DNA from: Aquipseudomonas alcaligenes MRY13-0052
GTDB lineage: Bacteria; Pseudomonadota; Gammaproteobacteria; Pseudomonadales; Pseudomonadaceae
Direction of reading: 5' to 3'
Length of the DNA: 51,526 nt
NCBI GenBank assembly: GCA_000474255.1
Contig: BATO01000041.1
Coordinates: 1-51,526 of the forward strand
The position numbers were made by a program, and so were the translations under genes. Positions 1-9,793 of this stretch are shown in pieces (the first letter of the stretch is position 1; each line of letters opens with the position of its first letter). The notes under the pieces are model-generated. The model ran no database searches, was not told where the DNA came from, and saw only the letters and a list, made by a program, of their open reading frames with translations.

Positions 1-318
1 CTGGAAGCTGGAAGCTGGAAGAGCCTGGGGGATCGGCGGAAGCTGTCAAACCCCGGGCTTATTTTTTCGCACTCCGAACGTAGCCCGGGCTTCAGCCCGG
101 GAAAGCCCGGCACCGGCTCGAGCGAATGGTGGACCACGCTTCACCGGTCCACCATTCGAGGTCATGCCGAACACCGCTCCACAATCGCCGCGAAACCGGT
201 TTCGTGATCCCCGACAGGCCCGCACCGGGGGCCTTGCCGTAAGATCGCGCCATCACGGCCCAGCGCCCCGCCCGACCAGCCCGCCATTGACCGGCGACGA
301 CGAGACAAGGAGCCCGCC
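1..318. repeat. Intergenic region with short repeats
   Basis: No gene is supported here. Positions 1-21 are three tandem copies of the 7-mer CTGGAAG. Positions 82-101 form a palindrome (AGCCCGGG arms) that recurs at 4473-4492 and, with a changed base, at 19793-19812. Positions 125-135 and 146-156 are perfect 11-bp inverted arms (AATGGTGGACC and its complement) around a 10-nt spacer. Related sequence recurs near 4275, 29473 and 29600. A TAAGAT at 240-245 could be a -10 element for the downstream gene, but I see no good -35. Confidence 0.6.
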
Positions 319-2196
319 ATGTCCTGGTGGAAACGCTTTACCCGCAACGCCGATACCCGCCAGACCACCCCAGCTGCCCCGACCGCCGACGCGCAGGCCG
401 CCCCCGAACAAACCAGCATCGAGCTGCGCCAGGGCACCGCCGAGTTCGAGCGTTTCATCACCGAGGCCGAGCTGGAGCAGGGCAACCTCGCCCATGGCGC
501 CGAGCACCTGGCCGAGCTGCTGAAGTTCGCCCCGGGCAACCCCGAATGGCTGGCCCTGGCCGAACGCTACCTGCAAACCGCCGGCACCCCGGCCGAAGCC
601 GTGCTGCTGCCGCCGAGCGATCAGCGCTACGCCGCCACCGAGGCCCTGCGTTGCTGGATCATGGCCCGCGAAGGCCGGGTCGCCGACGCGGTGGACCTGC
701 TCCTGCACGTCATCGACGCCGCCCCAGAAAGCGACTACCTCGACGCCTGGGCCCTCGGCTGGCTGGAGCCGGCCGGCGCCCTGGAGCAGCTGGATGCCGA
801 CCTGCAGATGCGCCTCTACGGCCGCGTCATCCAGCGCACCCCGGAAGCCCGCGAAGCCACCGCCCATGATCTCGCCAACACCCGCCGCTGGGCCGCACTG
901 GCCCGTCGCATCCGGCCTTCGGACGATTTCGTCGCCCAATGGGCCATGCTGCACATCGGCCTGCTGCGCCGCGCCGCCCTGTTCGACCAGGCCCTGGAAC
1001 TGGCCGGCCCGGTGCAGCAACAGGACTGGCACCAGGCGACCGCACGGGGCCTGGTGCTGCGCCAGCAGGGCCGCCCGGCGGAGGCCGACCTGGCCTTCAG
1101 CCAGGCCATGCAGCAGCAACCGGAAGAACTCAGCACCTACCTGGAGGCTGGCGACACCTGGCTGGAGAACCAGGGCTGGGCCCAGGCGATCAACTGGTAC
1201 GACCAGGCCCTGGCGCTGCACCCGGAACATGCCTGGGCCGCCCCCTCGCGGGACTACTGCCAGTGGCGCGCCACGGGCGACGACGCCCTGCTGCAGCGGG
1301 TGATCGACGCCGCCAAGGCCGATAACGAGCGCGCCTACCAGCTGTGGTTCCTCGCCAGCGGCGCCCCGCCCCAACCCAACGACGCCAGCGCCAACGTCCT
1401 GCGCAAGATCCGCGACAGCCTGCTCGATGGCAGCTACAACGGCTCGCCCGGCGACAGCATCACCCTGCGCACCAGCTCCCTGGAGGCGCCGAGCAACGTC
1501 CTCGCCATCACCCTGGAACTCGCCGCCCATGGCCTGGCCGGTTGCAAGGTGGAGGTAACCGCCGAATCGATCGCCCAGCCCGACCCGCGCCAGCCTCTGG
1601 GCCCGGTCGCCCACCTGCTCTGGCGCTACGAGGGCGACCAGGCGCAGCCGGCCATGCCGCCGCCGGGGGAAAAGGTCAGCGCGCTGATCGCCGCGCTCGC
1701 CGCCAAGCCCTATGCCCGCGCCAACTGGGCCCAGGCCAGCCATGTGGCCACCGGCCTCACAGGTGACGAGCCGCTGCAGGTACTGGCGACCCTGGTGCAC
1801 CCGCCGGCGGTGCCCGACCGCTCGATCCCCGCGCTGCTCTGGCTCACCCGTGTGCAAAGCGCCGCCGCCCAGGTACTGGCCCATCTCGACAGCGGCTGGG
1901 AAGGTTCGCGGCGCCGCGAACTGCTGCTCTGCGCCCTGTTCGGGCCCAGTGACTGGACCACGGTGGCGGCCATCCGCGTGATGGCGACCATCGCCCACGA
2001 CCAGCCGGCCCACGCGCTGGACATCCACACCTGCTTCGAACAGCTGGAAAGCCAGCGCCCCGACGACGGCTACTGCTGCTGGCTGGAGCCGCTCTACGAG
2101 AGCTGGCAGCAGCTGCCGCTGCTGTTCGACCATGAGCGCGAGACCCTGCGCCAGAAGCTCGCCCAATTGCAGGAAGACGACAGTGATTCCGCGTGA
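319..2196 (+). CDS. TPR-repeat protein
   Basis: A 625-residue protein without an N-terminal signal or evident membrane segment, so probably cytoplasmic. After a short basic start and an Ala/Pro/Thr-rich linker (about residues 15-35), the body is alpha-helical with Ala/Leu/Glu-rich tandem units that read as tetratricopeptide-like repeats. The clearest lie at about residues 50-110 and 240-330 (for example WYDQALALHPEHAWA). TPR arrays bind partner proteins or peptides; no catalytic motif is visible, so the role is unknown. The ATG at 319 has AAGGAG at 304-309. A long open frame on the opposite strand covers most of the gene but is a GC-rich shadow. The gene ends 100 bp before glyA on the same strand. 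Confidence 0.75.
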   Translation: MSWWKRFTRNADTRQTTPAAPTADAQAAPEQTSIELRQGTAEFERFITEAELEQGNLAHGAEHLAELLKFAPGNPEWLALAERYLQTAGTPAEAVLLPPSDQRYAATEALRCWIMAREGRVADAVDLLLHVIDAAPESDYLDAWALGWLEPAGALEQLDADLQMRLYGRVIQRTPEAREATAHDLANTRRWAALARRIRPSDDFVAQWAMLHIGLLRRAALFDQALELAGPVQQQDWHQATARGLVLRQQGRPAEADLAFSQAMQQQPEELSTYLEAGDTWLENQGWAQAINWYDQALALHPEHAWAAPSRDYCQWRATGDDALLQRVIDAAKADNERAYQLWFLASGAPPQPNDASANVLRKIRDSLLDGSYNGSPGDSITLRTSSLEAPSNVLAITLELAAHGLAGCKVEVTAESIAQPDPRQPLGPVAHLLWRYEGDQAQPAMPPPGEKVSALIAALAAKPYARANWAQASHVATGLTGDEPLQVLATLVHPPAVPDRSIPALLWLTRVQSAAAQVLAHLDSGWEGSRRRELLLCALFGPSDWTTVAAIRVMATIAHDQPAHALDIHTCFEQLESQRPDDGYCCWLEPLYESWQQLPLLFDHERETLRQKLAQLQEDDSDSA

Positions 2197-2252
2197 ATGC
2201 CACTTGTCTGTCGTATGACCGACCTTCATGTGTCAGCCAACGACCTATGAGT

Positions 2253-2258
2253 TAGAAT
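2253..2258 (+). promoter_or_regulatory. Candidate -10 element of the glyA promoter
   Basis: TAGAAT 39 bp before the glyA start, in the context GTTAGAATGCGCGCC. The same layout, a -10 followed by TGCGCGCC, is seen upstream of the purine permease at 44418-44423. No strong -35 is visible at the right distance, so this is a weak call. Confidence 0.4.
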
Positions 2259-2296
2259 GCGCGCCTTTCCACGTACCGATCCCTGAGAGGACCGCC

Positions 2297-3550
2297 ATGT
2301 TCAGCCGTGATTTGACCCTCGCCCGCTACGATGCAGACCTCTTCGCCGCGATGGAGCAGGAAGCCCAGCGCCAGGAAGAGCACATCGAACTCATCGCCTC
2401 CGAGAACTACACCAGCCCGGCGGTGATGGAAGCCCAGGGTTCGGTACTGACCAACAAGTACGCCGAGGGTTACCCGGGCAAGCGCTACTACGGCGGTTGC
2501 GAGTACGTCGACGTTGTCGAGCAACTGGCCATCGACCGTGCCAAGGAACTGTTCGGTGCTGACTACGCCAACGTCCAGCCCCACGCCGGTTCCCAGGCCA
2601 ACGCCGCTGTCTACCTGGCCCTGCTGTCGGCCGGTGACACCATCCTCGGCATGAGCCTGGCCCACGGCGGTCACCTGACCCACGGTGCTTCCGTCTCCTC
2701 CTCCGGCAAGCTGTACAACGCCGTGCAGTACGGCATCACCGACGCCGGCCTGATCGACTACGACGAAGTCGAGCGCCTGGCCGTCGAGCACAAGCCGAAG
2801 ATGATCGTCGCAGGCTTCTCCGCCTATTCGCAGATCCTCGACTTCCCGCGCTTCCGCGCCATCGCCGACAAGGTAGGTGCCTACCTGTTCGTCGATATGG
2901 CCCACGTGGCCGGCCTGGTCGCCGCTGGCGTGTACCCGAACCCGGTGCCCTTCGCCGACGTGGTCACCACCACCACCCACAAGACCCTGCGCGGCCCGCG
3001 CGGCGGCCTGATCCTCGCTCGCAAGAACGAAGAGATCGAGAAGAAGCTGAACTCCGCCGTCTTCCCCGGCGCCCAGGGTGGCCCGCTGGAGCACGTCATC
3101 GCCGCCAAGGCCGTGTGCTTCAAGGAAGCCCTGCAGCCCGAGTTCAAGACCTACCAGCAACAAGTGGTGAAAAACGCCCAGGCCATGGCCCAGGTGTTCA
3201 TCGACCGCGGCTTCGACGTGGTCTCCGGCGGTACCCAGAACCACCTGTTCCTGCTGTCCCTGATCAAGCAGGACATCACCGGTAAGGACGCCGACGCCGC
3301 CCTGGGTCGCGCCTTCATCACCGTGAACAAGAACTCGGTACCCAACGACCCGCGCTCGCCCTTCGTCACCTCCGGCCTGCGCATCGGCACCCCGGCCGTC
3401 ACCACCCGTGGCTTCAAGGAAGTCGAGTGCCGCGAGCTGGCCACCTGGATCTGCGACATCCTCGAGAACATGGGCGACGAGTCCGTGGTCGACCGCGTTC
3501 GCGAACAGGTCAAGGCCATCTGCGCCAAGCTGCCGGTCTACGGCAACTAA
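2297..3550 (+). CDS. glyA: Serine hydroxymethyltransferase
   Basis: PLP enzyme that interconverts serine plus tetrahydrofolate and glycine plus 5,10-methylene-THF, the main source of one-carbon units. The 417-residue length is that of bacterial GlyA. Visible family motifs are [11 protein letters not shown] near residue 30, [11 protein letters not shown] near 58, HAGSQAN near 96, and the PLP-lysine motif [14 protein letters not shown] with Lys229. Asp200 would contact the pyridine nitrogen of PLP. I chose the ATG at 2297 because GAGAGGA lies at 2285-2291 and translation begins with the usual MFSRDLTLA; an upstream in-frame start at 2228 would precede the probable promoter. A rho-independent terminator follows at once, so the gene is probably monocistronic. 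Confidence 0.97.
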   Translation: MFSRDLTLARYDADLFAAMEQEAQRQEEHIELIASENYTSPAVMEAQGSVLTNKYAEGYPGKRYYGGCEYVDVVEQLAIDRAKELFGADYANVQPHAGSQANAAVYLALLSAGDTILGMSLAHGGHLTHGASVSSSGKLYNAVQYGITDAGLIDYDEVERLAVEHKPKMIVAGFSAYSQILDFPRFRAIADKVGAYLFVDMAHVAGLVAAGVYPNPVPFADVVTTTTHKTLRGPRGGLILARKNEEIEKKLNSAVFPGAQGGPLEHVIAAKAVCFKEALQPEFKTYQQQVVKNAQAMAQVFIDRGFDVVSGGTQNHLFLLSLIKQDITGKDADAALGRAFITVNKNSVPNDPRSPFVTSGLRIGTPAVTTRGFKEVECRELATWICDILENMGDESVVDRVREQVKAICAKLPVYGN

Positions 3551-3563
3551 GCGTCAGCGCTGA

Positions 3564-3594
3564 CGAAAAAGCCCGGCTCATGCCGGGCTTTTTT
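3564..3594 (+). terminator. Rho-independent terminator of glyA
   Basis: GCCCGGC (3571-3577), loop TCAT, GCCGGGC (3582-3588), then six T residues (3589-3594), 14 bp past the glyA stop. An A-run before the stem gives weaker activity on the other strand. Confidence 0.93.
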
Positions 3595-4502
3595 ATGCCT
3601 GTCGCACAGGCCGTGGGAGCGCTGCGCGGCCCTTGGCGAATGAATTGGCTCTGTCTGCGTTAAGTGTTGCTAGAAGAATTGAGCCCAGCTGATTGCCGAG
3701 CTCTGGTGATGTTTCTGGTTTCGCCCCCCGGGCGAGTCTCTTTTGGCAGTCGTCGGGGTGCCGAACCACCCAAAAGAAACCAAAAGGGCTTGCCCCATCA
3801 TCCGGCCCCGGCTTCGCCGGGGTTCCCTCACTCCATCGTCGTTACTCGCTACGCTCGCCCTTCGGGCCGCACTGAAGTGCGTTCGCCGCAAGCGTCGTCT
3901 GGGGGCCGGCGCGATGGGCCATCCATGGCCTGGCGCGCCTCTCGCGGCATCCATGCCGCTCGTCCCCCGGCGCAACGACTGCGTTCGGCCTCCTGGAGGG
4001 GCGTTGGCGGCTGCTCCAACTTTCTTCGTCCAGCGCATCACCACGTGGTGCGCACGGGCTTTCGTAGGATGGTGTAGAGCGAAGCGAAACCCATGCGGTG
4101 GATGTGGCATAAACCCTTGGACGCCCGGAAAGGACTGTGCTTGAGCGCTTGCTTTAAAACCACAACAGCTAACGCAGACAGAGCCAATGAATTCGCCCCT
4201 ACAGGCACGGGGTATCTCGGGGGTGGATGGCGCTCTTTTCATCCACCAGCGGAGCCGAACCGGGCTCCGCTGCGGTGGACCGGTGAAGCGTGGTCCACCC
4301 TACACTTGCCGGACACAACGTGCCGGCGGCCCTTGGCGAATGAGTTCGCCCCTACCGGCACGGGGTACGTCGGGGTGTAGGGTGGATGGCGCTTTTTCCA
4401 TCCACCAGGGGGGTTGCCGGCAGCTCCGATGGTGGGCTGAAGCCCACCCTACGCTCTAAGAATACCGGCCGTAGCCCGGGCTTCAGCCCGGGAAGGCGGC
4501 CA
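3595..4502. repeat. Gene-free 0.9-kb block of intergenic repeat elements
   Basis: I find no supported gene. Open frames exist on both strands, but they are Arg/Ala/Pro-rich, lack ribosome sites and span repeats. Sub-elements: a segment at about 3715-3910 with paired CTTTTGG and CCAAAAG arms and several GC palindromes; a half copy of the GTAGGATGG...GCGAAGCGAAACCCAT element at about 4064-4095; two copies of a module with TTCGCCCCTAC and GGCACGGGGTA (about 4190 and 4345); two hairpins with TGGATGG arms (about 4222-4250 and 4382-4405); and a copy of the AGCCCGGG palindrome (4473-4492). The block reads as a pile-up of small mobile or REP-like elements between glyA and the receptor gene. Confidence 0.65.
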
Positions 4503-6890
4503 TCAGAACCCCAGGGTCGCCGACACCAGCCAGGTGCGTGGGGTGGAGAGGGTGAGGCCGGTGGCGGTGCCGTCGGGGACGTTGGCGGAGGCCCAGTAGG
4601 CCTTGTCCATGACGTTCTCCACGCTGGCACGCAGGGTCACGTCCGTCTCGCCCACGGCGAAGGCGTAGCGCGCGCCCAGGTCGTAGCGCTGCCAGGCGTC
4701 GGCCTTCTGGGTGTTGGCCTGGTCCAGGTACTGGGCGCCGGTGTGGATGGCCCGCGCGGTGAGGGTCAGCCCCTGCACCTGGGGCAGGTCCCATTCCAGG
4801 CCGAGGTTGGCATTGAGGATGGGCGCGCCGATGGCGCGGTTGCCGTCGTTGGTGCCATTGGCGGTGCGGGTCAGTTCGGCGTCCAGCAGCATGGCGCCGC
4901 CCAGTACGCGCACGCCTTCCAGCGGTTCGCCGAATAGGTTCAGCTCCAGGCCCTGGTTGCGTTGCTCGCCATCGGGGCGCAGGTAGCCGTTCTCGGTGTA
5001 GTAGGCGGGCTTCTCGATGCGGAACAGGCTGAGGGTGGTGACGAGGCTGCCCATGTCGTACTTGATGCCTGCCTCCACCTGCTTGCTGCGGTAGGGCGCG
5101 AATACCTGGCCGGCGTTGTTGGCCGTCTCCGGGGCGGTCTGGCCCTGGGTCAGGCCTTCCATGTAGTTGGCGTAGAGCGACAGTGCCTCGGTGGTGCGCC
5201 AGACCACGCCCAAGGCCGGCGAGGTGGCGCTTTCGTCATAACGCTGGTCGGGCTCGCCCGGCTCGGAGCTGTCCACTTCAACCCGCTGCAGACGCGCGCC
5301 CAGGGTCAGCAGCACCTGGTCGTCGGCGAAGCTCAGGGTGTCGGCCAGCGCCAGGCTGGAGAGCACGCTCTCGGTGTGGGTCGGGTTGTCGGCGGCCGTG
5401 GGCGTGAGCGGCACCGGCAGGGTCACCGGGTCGAACAGGTTGCTCACGCCATTGGCGTAGCGCGCGCCGCTGTTGTCGAAGGTCATGTCGAAACGGTTGA
5501 GGCTGAGGTTGAGGGTGTGCCCCACCGAGCCCGTGGAGAACCAGTTGCGCAGGCCCACCGTGGCGGTGCGCACCTCCTCCTCACGCTGGAAGGCCCGCGG
5601 GCTGACCACGAAGCGCCCGGCGTCATTGGTCAGCTGCACCGCATGGCGGAGGAAGTCGTAGTCGCCCCGGCGCGCACCGGCGGCGGCGTAGAGCATCAGC
5701 GACTCGCTCAAATCGTATTCGCCCCGCAGGGCGCCGAAGGTGTCCTTGGCCCGGGAGTAGGTCCAGGGCTGGGCGAAGTTGTGGTGGATGTCTTCGGCGT
5801 CCGGCACCTTGACCCCGGCGTTGAGGCCGACCCGTTCCATGGGTCCGTCGACATCGCGCTCCTGGCGGCCCAGGTCGAGGGACAGGCGCACCCGCTCGGC
5901 GCGCAGGTCCAGCCCCAGCACGGCGGAATCACGCTCCAGGCTCTGGTGGTCCCACTCGGTGTCGCCGGATTGCTTCACGCCGTTGAAGCGCAGGCCGAAG
6001 CGCTGGTCGTCGCCGAAGCGCCGGCCGATGTCCACGTGCCCGCCCAACTGGCCGGAAGACGCGTGCAGGGCGGTGAACTCGGTGGTCGGTTCGTCACCCG
6101 CGCGCTTGGGTTCGATATTCACGCTGCCGCCGACGCTGCCGTTGGGTGCCAGGCCGCCGAGCAGCGCGCCCGGGCCCTTGAGGATGTCGACCCGCTCGAC
6201 CATCTCCATGTCGATGGAATAGGTGGGCAATACGCCGTAGAGGCCGCCATAGGCAACGTCACTGTTGTACAGGCTGTAGCCCCGGATGGAGAACTGCTCG
6301 AAGCGCCCGGCGGAGGGGTTGGTGCTGCGCACCGAGGGGTCGCTGGCGACCACGTCGGCGAGGGTGCGGGCCTGCTGGTTCTTTACCGCCTCGCTGGTGT
6401 AGGAGGTGAGGTTGAAGGGCGTCTCCATGAAATCCCGCTCGCCCAGCATGCCCAGCCCGCCACGACGGGAAACCTGGCCGCCGGCGTAGTGATCGGCGCT
6501 GGCGCCGCTGCCCTGCCCGGTGATGGCGATCGGCTGCAGCTGCTGCACGTTGCCGCCCTGGTCGGGCACCGGCAGCAGGGTGTAGCTGCCCTCGCCGGCC
6601 GGCTGCAGCATCAAGCCGGAGCCCTGGAGCAGACGGGAGAAGCCCTCCTCCACGGCGAAGTCGCCGTTCAAGCCGGCACTGCTGCGCCCGGAGACCAGAG
6701 ACGGGTCGACGGACAGGCTGACGCCCGCCTCGCCAGCGAAACGGGTCAGCGCTGCGCCGAGGCTGCCGGCGGGGATCTGGTAGCTGCGGCGCGCACCGTC
6801 GTCGGCCCAACTGGCGGCAGACAGGCCGGCACAGCCCAGGGCCAGAAGCAGAGGCATCGCGCAGGGACGGAAGGAAAGGACTGCAGACAT
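4503..6890 (-). CDS. TonB-dependent siderophore receptor with signalling domain (FecA/FpvA type)
   Basis: A 795-residue outer-membrane receptor. Residues 1-30 are a signal peptide ending near SWADDG. Residues 35-105 are an STN (secretin/TonB short N-terminal) domain beginning YQIPAGSLGAALTRFAGEAG, the mark of transducers that signal to a periplasmic FecR. A plug domain follows (about 140-270), with VERVDILKGPGALLGG and PNGSVGGSVNIEPK. The rest is a beta barrel ending in Phe (LVSATLGF), as outer-membrane proteins usually do. Last gene of a fecI-fecR-fecA-type operon, 65 bp after fecR. Expected role: TonB-powered uptake of a ferric siderophore and induction of its own gene; the ligand cannot be told from sequence. 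Confidence 0.92.
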   Translation of the reverse strand: MSAVLSFRPCAMPLLLALGCAGLSAASWADDGARRSYQIPAGSLGAALTRFAGEAGVSLSVDPSLVSGRSSAGLNGDFAVEEGFSRLLQGSGLMLQPAGEGSYTLLPVPDQGGNVQQLQPIAITGQGSGASADHYAGGQVSRRGGLGMLGERDFMETPFNLTSYTSEAVKNQQARTLADVVASDPSVRSTNPSAGRFEQFSIRGYSLYNSDVAYGGLYGVLPTYSIDMEMVERVDILKGPGALLGGLAPNGSVGGSVNIEPKRAGDEPTTEFTALHASSGQLGGHVDIGRRFGDDQRFGLRFNGVKQSGDTEWDHQSLERDSAVLGLDLRAERVRLSLDLGRQERDVDGPMERVGLNAGVKVPDAEDIHHNFAQPWTYSRAKDTFGALRGEYDLSESLMLYAAAGARRGDYDFLRHAVQLTNDAGRFVVSPRAFQREEEVRTATVGLRNWFSTGSVGHTLNLSLNRFDMTFDNSGARYANGVSNLFDPVTLPVPLTPTAADNPTHTESVLSSLALADTLSFADDQVLLTLGARLQRVEVDSSEPGEPDQRYDESATSPALGVVWRTTEALSLYANYMEGLTQGQTAPETANNAGQVFAPYRSKQVEAGIKYDMGSLVTTLSLFRIEKPAYYTENGYLRPDGEQRNQGLELNLFGEPLEGVRVLGGAMLLDAELTRTANGTNDGNRAIGAPILNANLGLEWDLPQVQGLTLTARAIHTGAQYLDQANTQKADAWQRYDLGARYAFAVGETDVTLRASVENVMDKAYWASANVPDGTATGLTLSTPRTWLVSATLGF

Positions 6891-6955
6891 CGAAAGGCTC
6901 TCTTTTTCGTTCTATTGCCAGTGATGACAGGCGAGCCGAAAAAAGGGGACAGCCC

Positions 6956-7903
6956 TCATGCAGGCGATTGCCGTGGCACCAGCGACACCCAGTAGCGGGT
7001 GCGGTAGTGCAGCTCGATGGGCAGGCTGGCGGCCAGCAGGGCCAGGGCCTTGTCGGTGTCTTCCAGACGGAAGGTGCCGGTCACGGCGAGGGTTTCCAGC
7101 GCCGGGTCCCAGCGCAGCACGCCGGGTCGGTAGCGATCCAGCTCGCGCAGCACTGCACCCAGGCCACGGTTCTCGACGATCAGCACACCCTGCTGCCAGT
7201 CGGGCTGGCGGGTGTCGAAGGCTTCCACCCGGCCCACAGCGGAAGCGCCCAGGCCGGCACGCTGGCCCGCCTGCAGGGTGACCGGCATGCCCTGGACAGG
7301 CTCCAGCCGCACCGTGCCGCGCGCCACCGACACCAGGCAGCCGTGGTCGAACTGGCGCACGCAGAAGCGCGCGCCCGAGGCCTGCAGGCGACCATCGCGG
7401 GTCTGCACCTGCAACTCGCTGGCGCCGTCCAGGGCGATTTCGCCGTCGACCAGGGCGAGTTGGTGGCGACCGTCGGTGAAATCCAGGTTCACCGCGCTGG
7501 CGGTGTTGAGCTGCAGGCGCGTGCCGTCGGGCAGCTCCAGCGAACGACGCTCGCCGGTGGCGGTGCGCAGGTCGGCGCTCCAGTTGGCGATGGGCATCTG
7601 CCGCCAGGCGAGCCAGCCGGCGGGTGCCAGGGCGCCGAGAGCGAGCATGCGCTTGAGAGTGGTGCGCCGCCCCAGGTCCGGGCGGTCGAGGCTGGCCAAC
7701 GCCAGGGCGCCGGGTAATTGGGCGAAGCGCTGGCGCAACGCCTGGGCCTTCTGCCAGGCCTGTTCGTGGTCGCCGCTGCGGGCCCGCCAGCGTTGCAATT
7801 CGGCATGGTCGGCCTCGCGGGCGCCGCCGGACTCCAGCAGCGTCAGCCAGTGCGCCGCTTCCCGCGCCACCTGGCGCGCCTGGGCCGAGGGTTGGGCACT
7901 CAC
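6956..7903 (-). CDS. FecR-family anti-sigma regulator
   Basis: A 315-residue inner-membrane regulator that relays receptor occupancy to the adjacent sigma factor. The N-terminal cytoplasmic domain (1-80) has the family pattern REAAHWLTLLESG and WQKAQALRQRF. A hydrophobic segment at about 84-100 (LALGALAPAGWLAW) is the probable membrane span. The FecR domain follows, with ELPDGTRLQLNTASAVNLDF near 125-145, and a C-terminal STN-like region at about 250-310. The start overlaps the sigma-factor stop by 4 bp (ATGA), which implies translational coupling. The receptor gene follows after 52 bp plus its leader. Confidence 0.93.
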   Translation of the reverse strand: MSAQPSAQARQVAREAAHWLTLLESGGAREADHAELQRWRARSGDHEQAWQKAQALRQRFAQLPGALALASLDRPDLGRRTTLKRMLALGALAPAGWLAWRQMPIANWSADLRTATGERRSLELPDGTRLQLNTASAVNLDFTDGRHQLALVDGEIALDGASELQVQTRDGRLQASGARFCVRQFDHGCLVSVARGTVRLEPVQGMPVTLQAGQRAGLGASAVGRVEAFDTRQPDWQQGVLIVENRGLGAVLRELDRYRPGVLRWDPALETLAVTGTFRLEDTDKALALLAASLPIELHYRTRYWVSLVPRQSPA

Positions 7904-8415
7904 AGGTCCACCAGCAGGCAGTGCTCGTAGGCCTTGGCCATGTAGCGCTTTACCGTGCGTTCGGATACCTCCAGGCGCAGGGCGATGCTGGCGTAGTCGA
8001 GGCCTTCGAGCTGCGACCAGAGGAAGGCGCGGCGCACCGCCAGCGGCAGGCCGTCGAGCAGTTCGTCCAGCGCCTGCAGGGTTTCCAGCAGCAGCCAGCG
8101 CTGTTCGGGCGAAGGCGCTTGCGCCTCCGGCAGGCTGGCCAGGGCGTCCAGGTAGGCGCGTTCCAGGCTGCGGCGCTGGTGGTGGTTGATCAGCAGGCGC
8201 TTGCCGACGGTGAGCAGGTAGGCCCGTGGCTCCTGCAGGCGCGGCAGCGGTTTGTCCTGGTGGGCGGCGAGCACGCGGACGAAGGTGTCCTGGGTCAGGT
8301 CCGCAGCATCCCAGGCGTTGCCCAGGCGCCGCCGCAGCCAGCTTTCCAGCCAGCTGCGGTGTTCGCGGTAGAGGGTATTGAGACAGGGTTCGGGTGCCGC
8401 GACTGCATCGTTCAT
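7900..8415 (-). CDS. ECF sigma factor, FecI family
   Basis: An extracytoplasmic-function sigma-70 factor of 171 residues. Region 2 is seen as LYREHRSWLESWLRRRLGNAWDAADLTQDTFVRVL, split here at about residues 15-50, including the -10-binding DLTQDTF. Region 4 is at about 110-165 with LDGLPLAVRRAFLWSQ and the helix-turn-helix YASIALRLEVSERTVKRYM. It should direct transcription of the receptor gene when FecR is signalled. The ATG at 8415 is preferred; a GTG at 8424 is in frame and neither has a clear ribosome site. A 20-bp inverted repeat lies just upstream (8441-8460). No good Fur box is visible. Confidence 0.92.
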   Translation of the reverse strand: MNDAVAAPEPCLNTLYREHRSWLESWLRRRLGNAWDAADLTQDTFVRVLAAHQDKPLPRLQEPRAYLLTVGKRLLINHHQRRSLERAYLDALASLPEAQAPSPEQRWLLLETLQALDELLDGLPLAVRRAFLWSQLEGLDYASIALRLEVSERTVKRYMAKAYEHCLLVDL

Positions 8416-8440
8416 GGGTGGCACGCCGGAGGGGTAAATG

Positions 8441-8460
8441 GAATCAAATGCGAGTGATTC
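8441..8460. promoter_or_regulatory. Inverted repeat upstream of the fecI-type gene
   Basis: GAATCA-N8-TGATTC, perfect 6-bp arms, 26-45 bp ahead of the ATG. It is AT-rich within GC-rich surroundings and sits where an operator or -10 would be. It does not match the 19-bp Fur consensus well. Confidence 0.4.
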
Positions 8461-8502
8461 TATTTACTTTTCATCTGCATTCCAACCCTGCGAGTCACCC
8501 TT

Positions 8503-9474
<972 letters not shown>

Positions 9475-9483
9475 CGTGGTCTC

Positions 9484-9518
9484 CAAAAGACACGCGCCAC
9501 GACGAGTCGTGGCGCGTG
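9484..9518 (-). terminator. Terminator-like hairpin ahead of the CobW-family gene
   Basis: A 12-bp perfect stem (9491-9502 with 9507-9518, loop of 4) followed on the minus strand by TCTTTT, which runs straight into the GGAG ribosome site of the next gene. It could end most cstA-ybdD transcripts, act as an attenuator, or protect mRNA ends. A second 8-bp stem with a 17-nt loop lies just before it (9537-9544 with 9562-9569). Confidence 0.65.
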
Positions 9519-9576
9519 GGTAACTGTCAACCTGTCTCGCCAGGCGTCGCGAGCGCAGCAGCCTGGCGAAGCACGT

Positions 9577-9780
9577 TTAACAGCAGCGGATGGGTCGTCC
9601 TTTGCCGCCTCCGTAACGCGCTTCCTGGCGCTCGCGGAAGAACTCCTCGTAGCTCATCACCGGCTTGTCCGGGTGCTTGCCCCGCATGTGCTCGACGTAG
9701 TTGTCGTAGTCGGGCATGCCGACCAGCATGCGCGCGGCCTGCCCCAGGTACTTACCCATGCGGCTCAGGTCATTGAACAT
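9577..9780 (-). CDS. ybdD: YbdD/YjiX-family small protein
   Basis: A 67-residue protein of the YbdD_YjiX family (DUF466), normally encoded right after cstA-type pyruvate/peptide transporters and believed to be needed for their activity. Visible features are [18 protein letters not shown] at residues 21-38, [15 protein letters not shown], and a C-terminal Cys pair (IRCC). Its ribosome site GAGGAG overlaps the end of cstA, whose stop is 13 bp upstream, so the two are co-translated. No membrane segment is predicted. Confidence 0.92.
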   Translation of the reverse strand: MFNDLSRMGKYLGQAARMLVGMPDYDNYVEHMRGKHPDKPVMSYEEFFRERQEARYGGGKGRPIRCC

Positions 9781-9793
9781 GCGCGTTCACTCC

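Noticed and set aside
253-2229. Very long open frame (658 codons) opposite the TPR gene
   Set aside because: Gly/Val/Gln-rich composition typical of antisense frames in GC-rich DNA; no ribosome site; the plus-strand gene has a good start and protein-like sequence. Similar shadows opposite most genes were left out.
3670-4242. Minus-strand frame of 190 codons in the glyA-receptor gap
   Set aside because: Built from repeat elements, Arg/Pro-rich, no ribosome site. Frames of this type recur wherever the repeat occurs.
8425-8502. Fur box upstream of the FecI-type gene
   Set aside because: Best 19-mer matched the Fur consensus at only about seven positions; recorded only as an inverted repeat.
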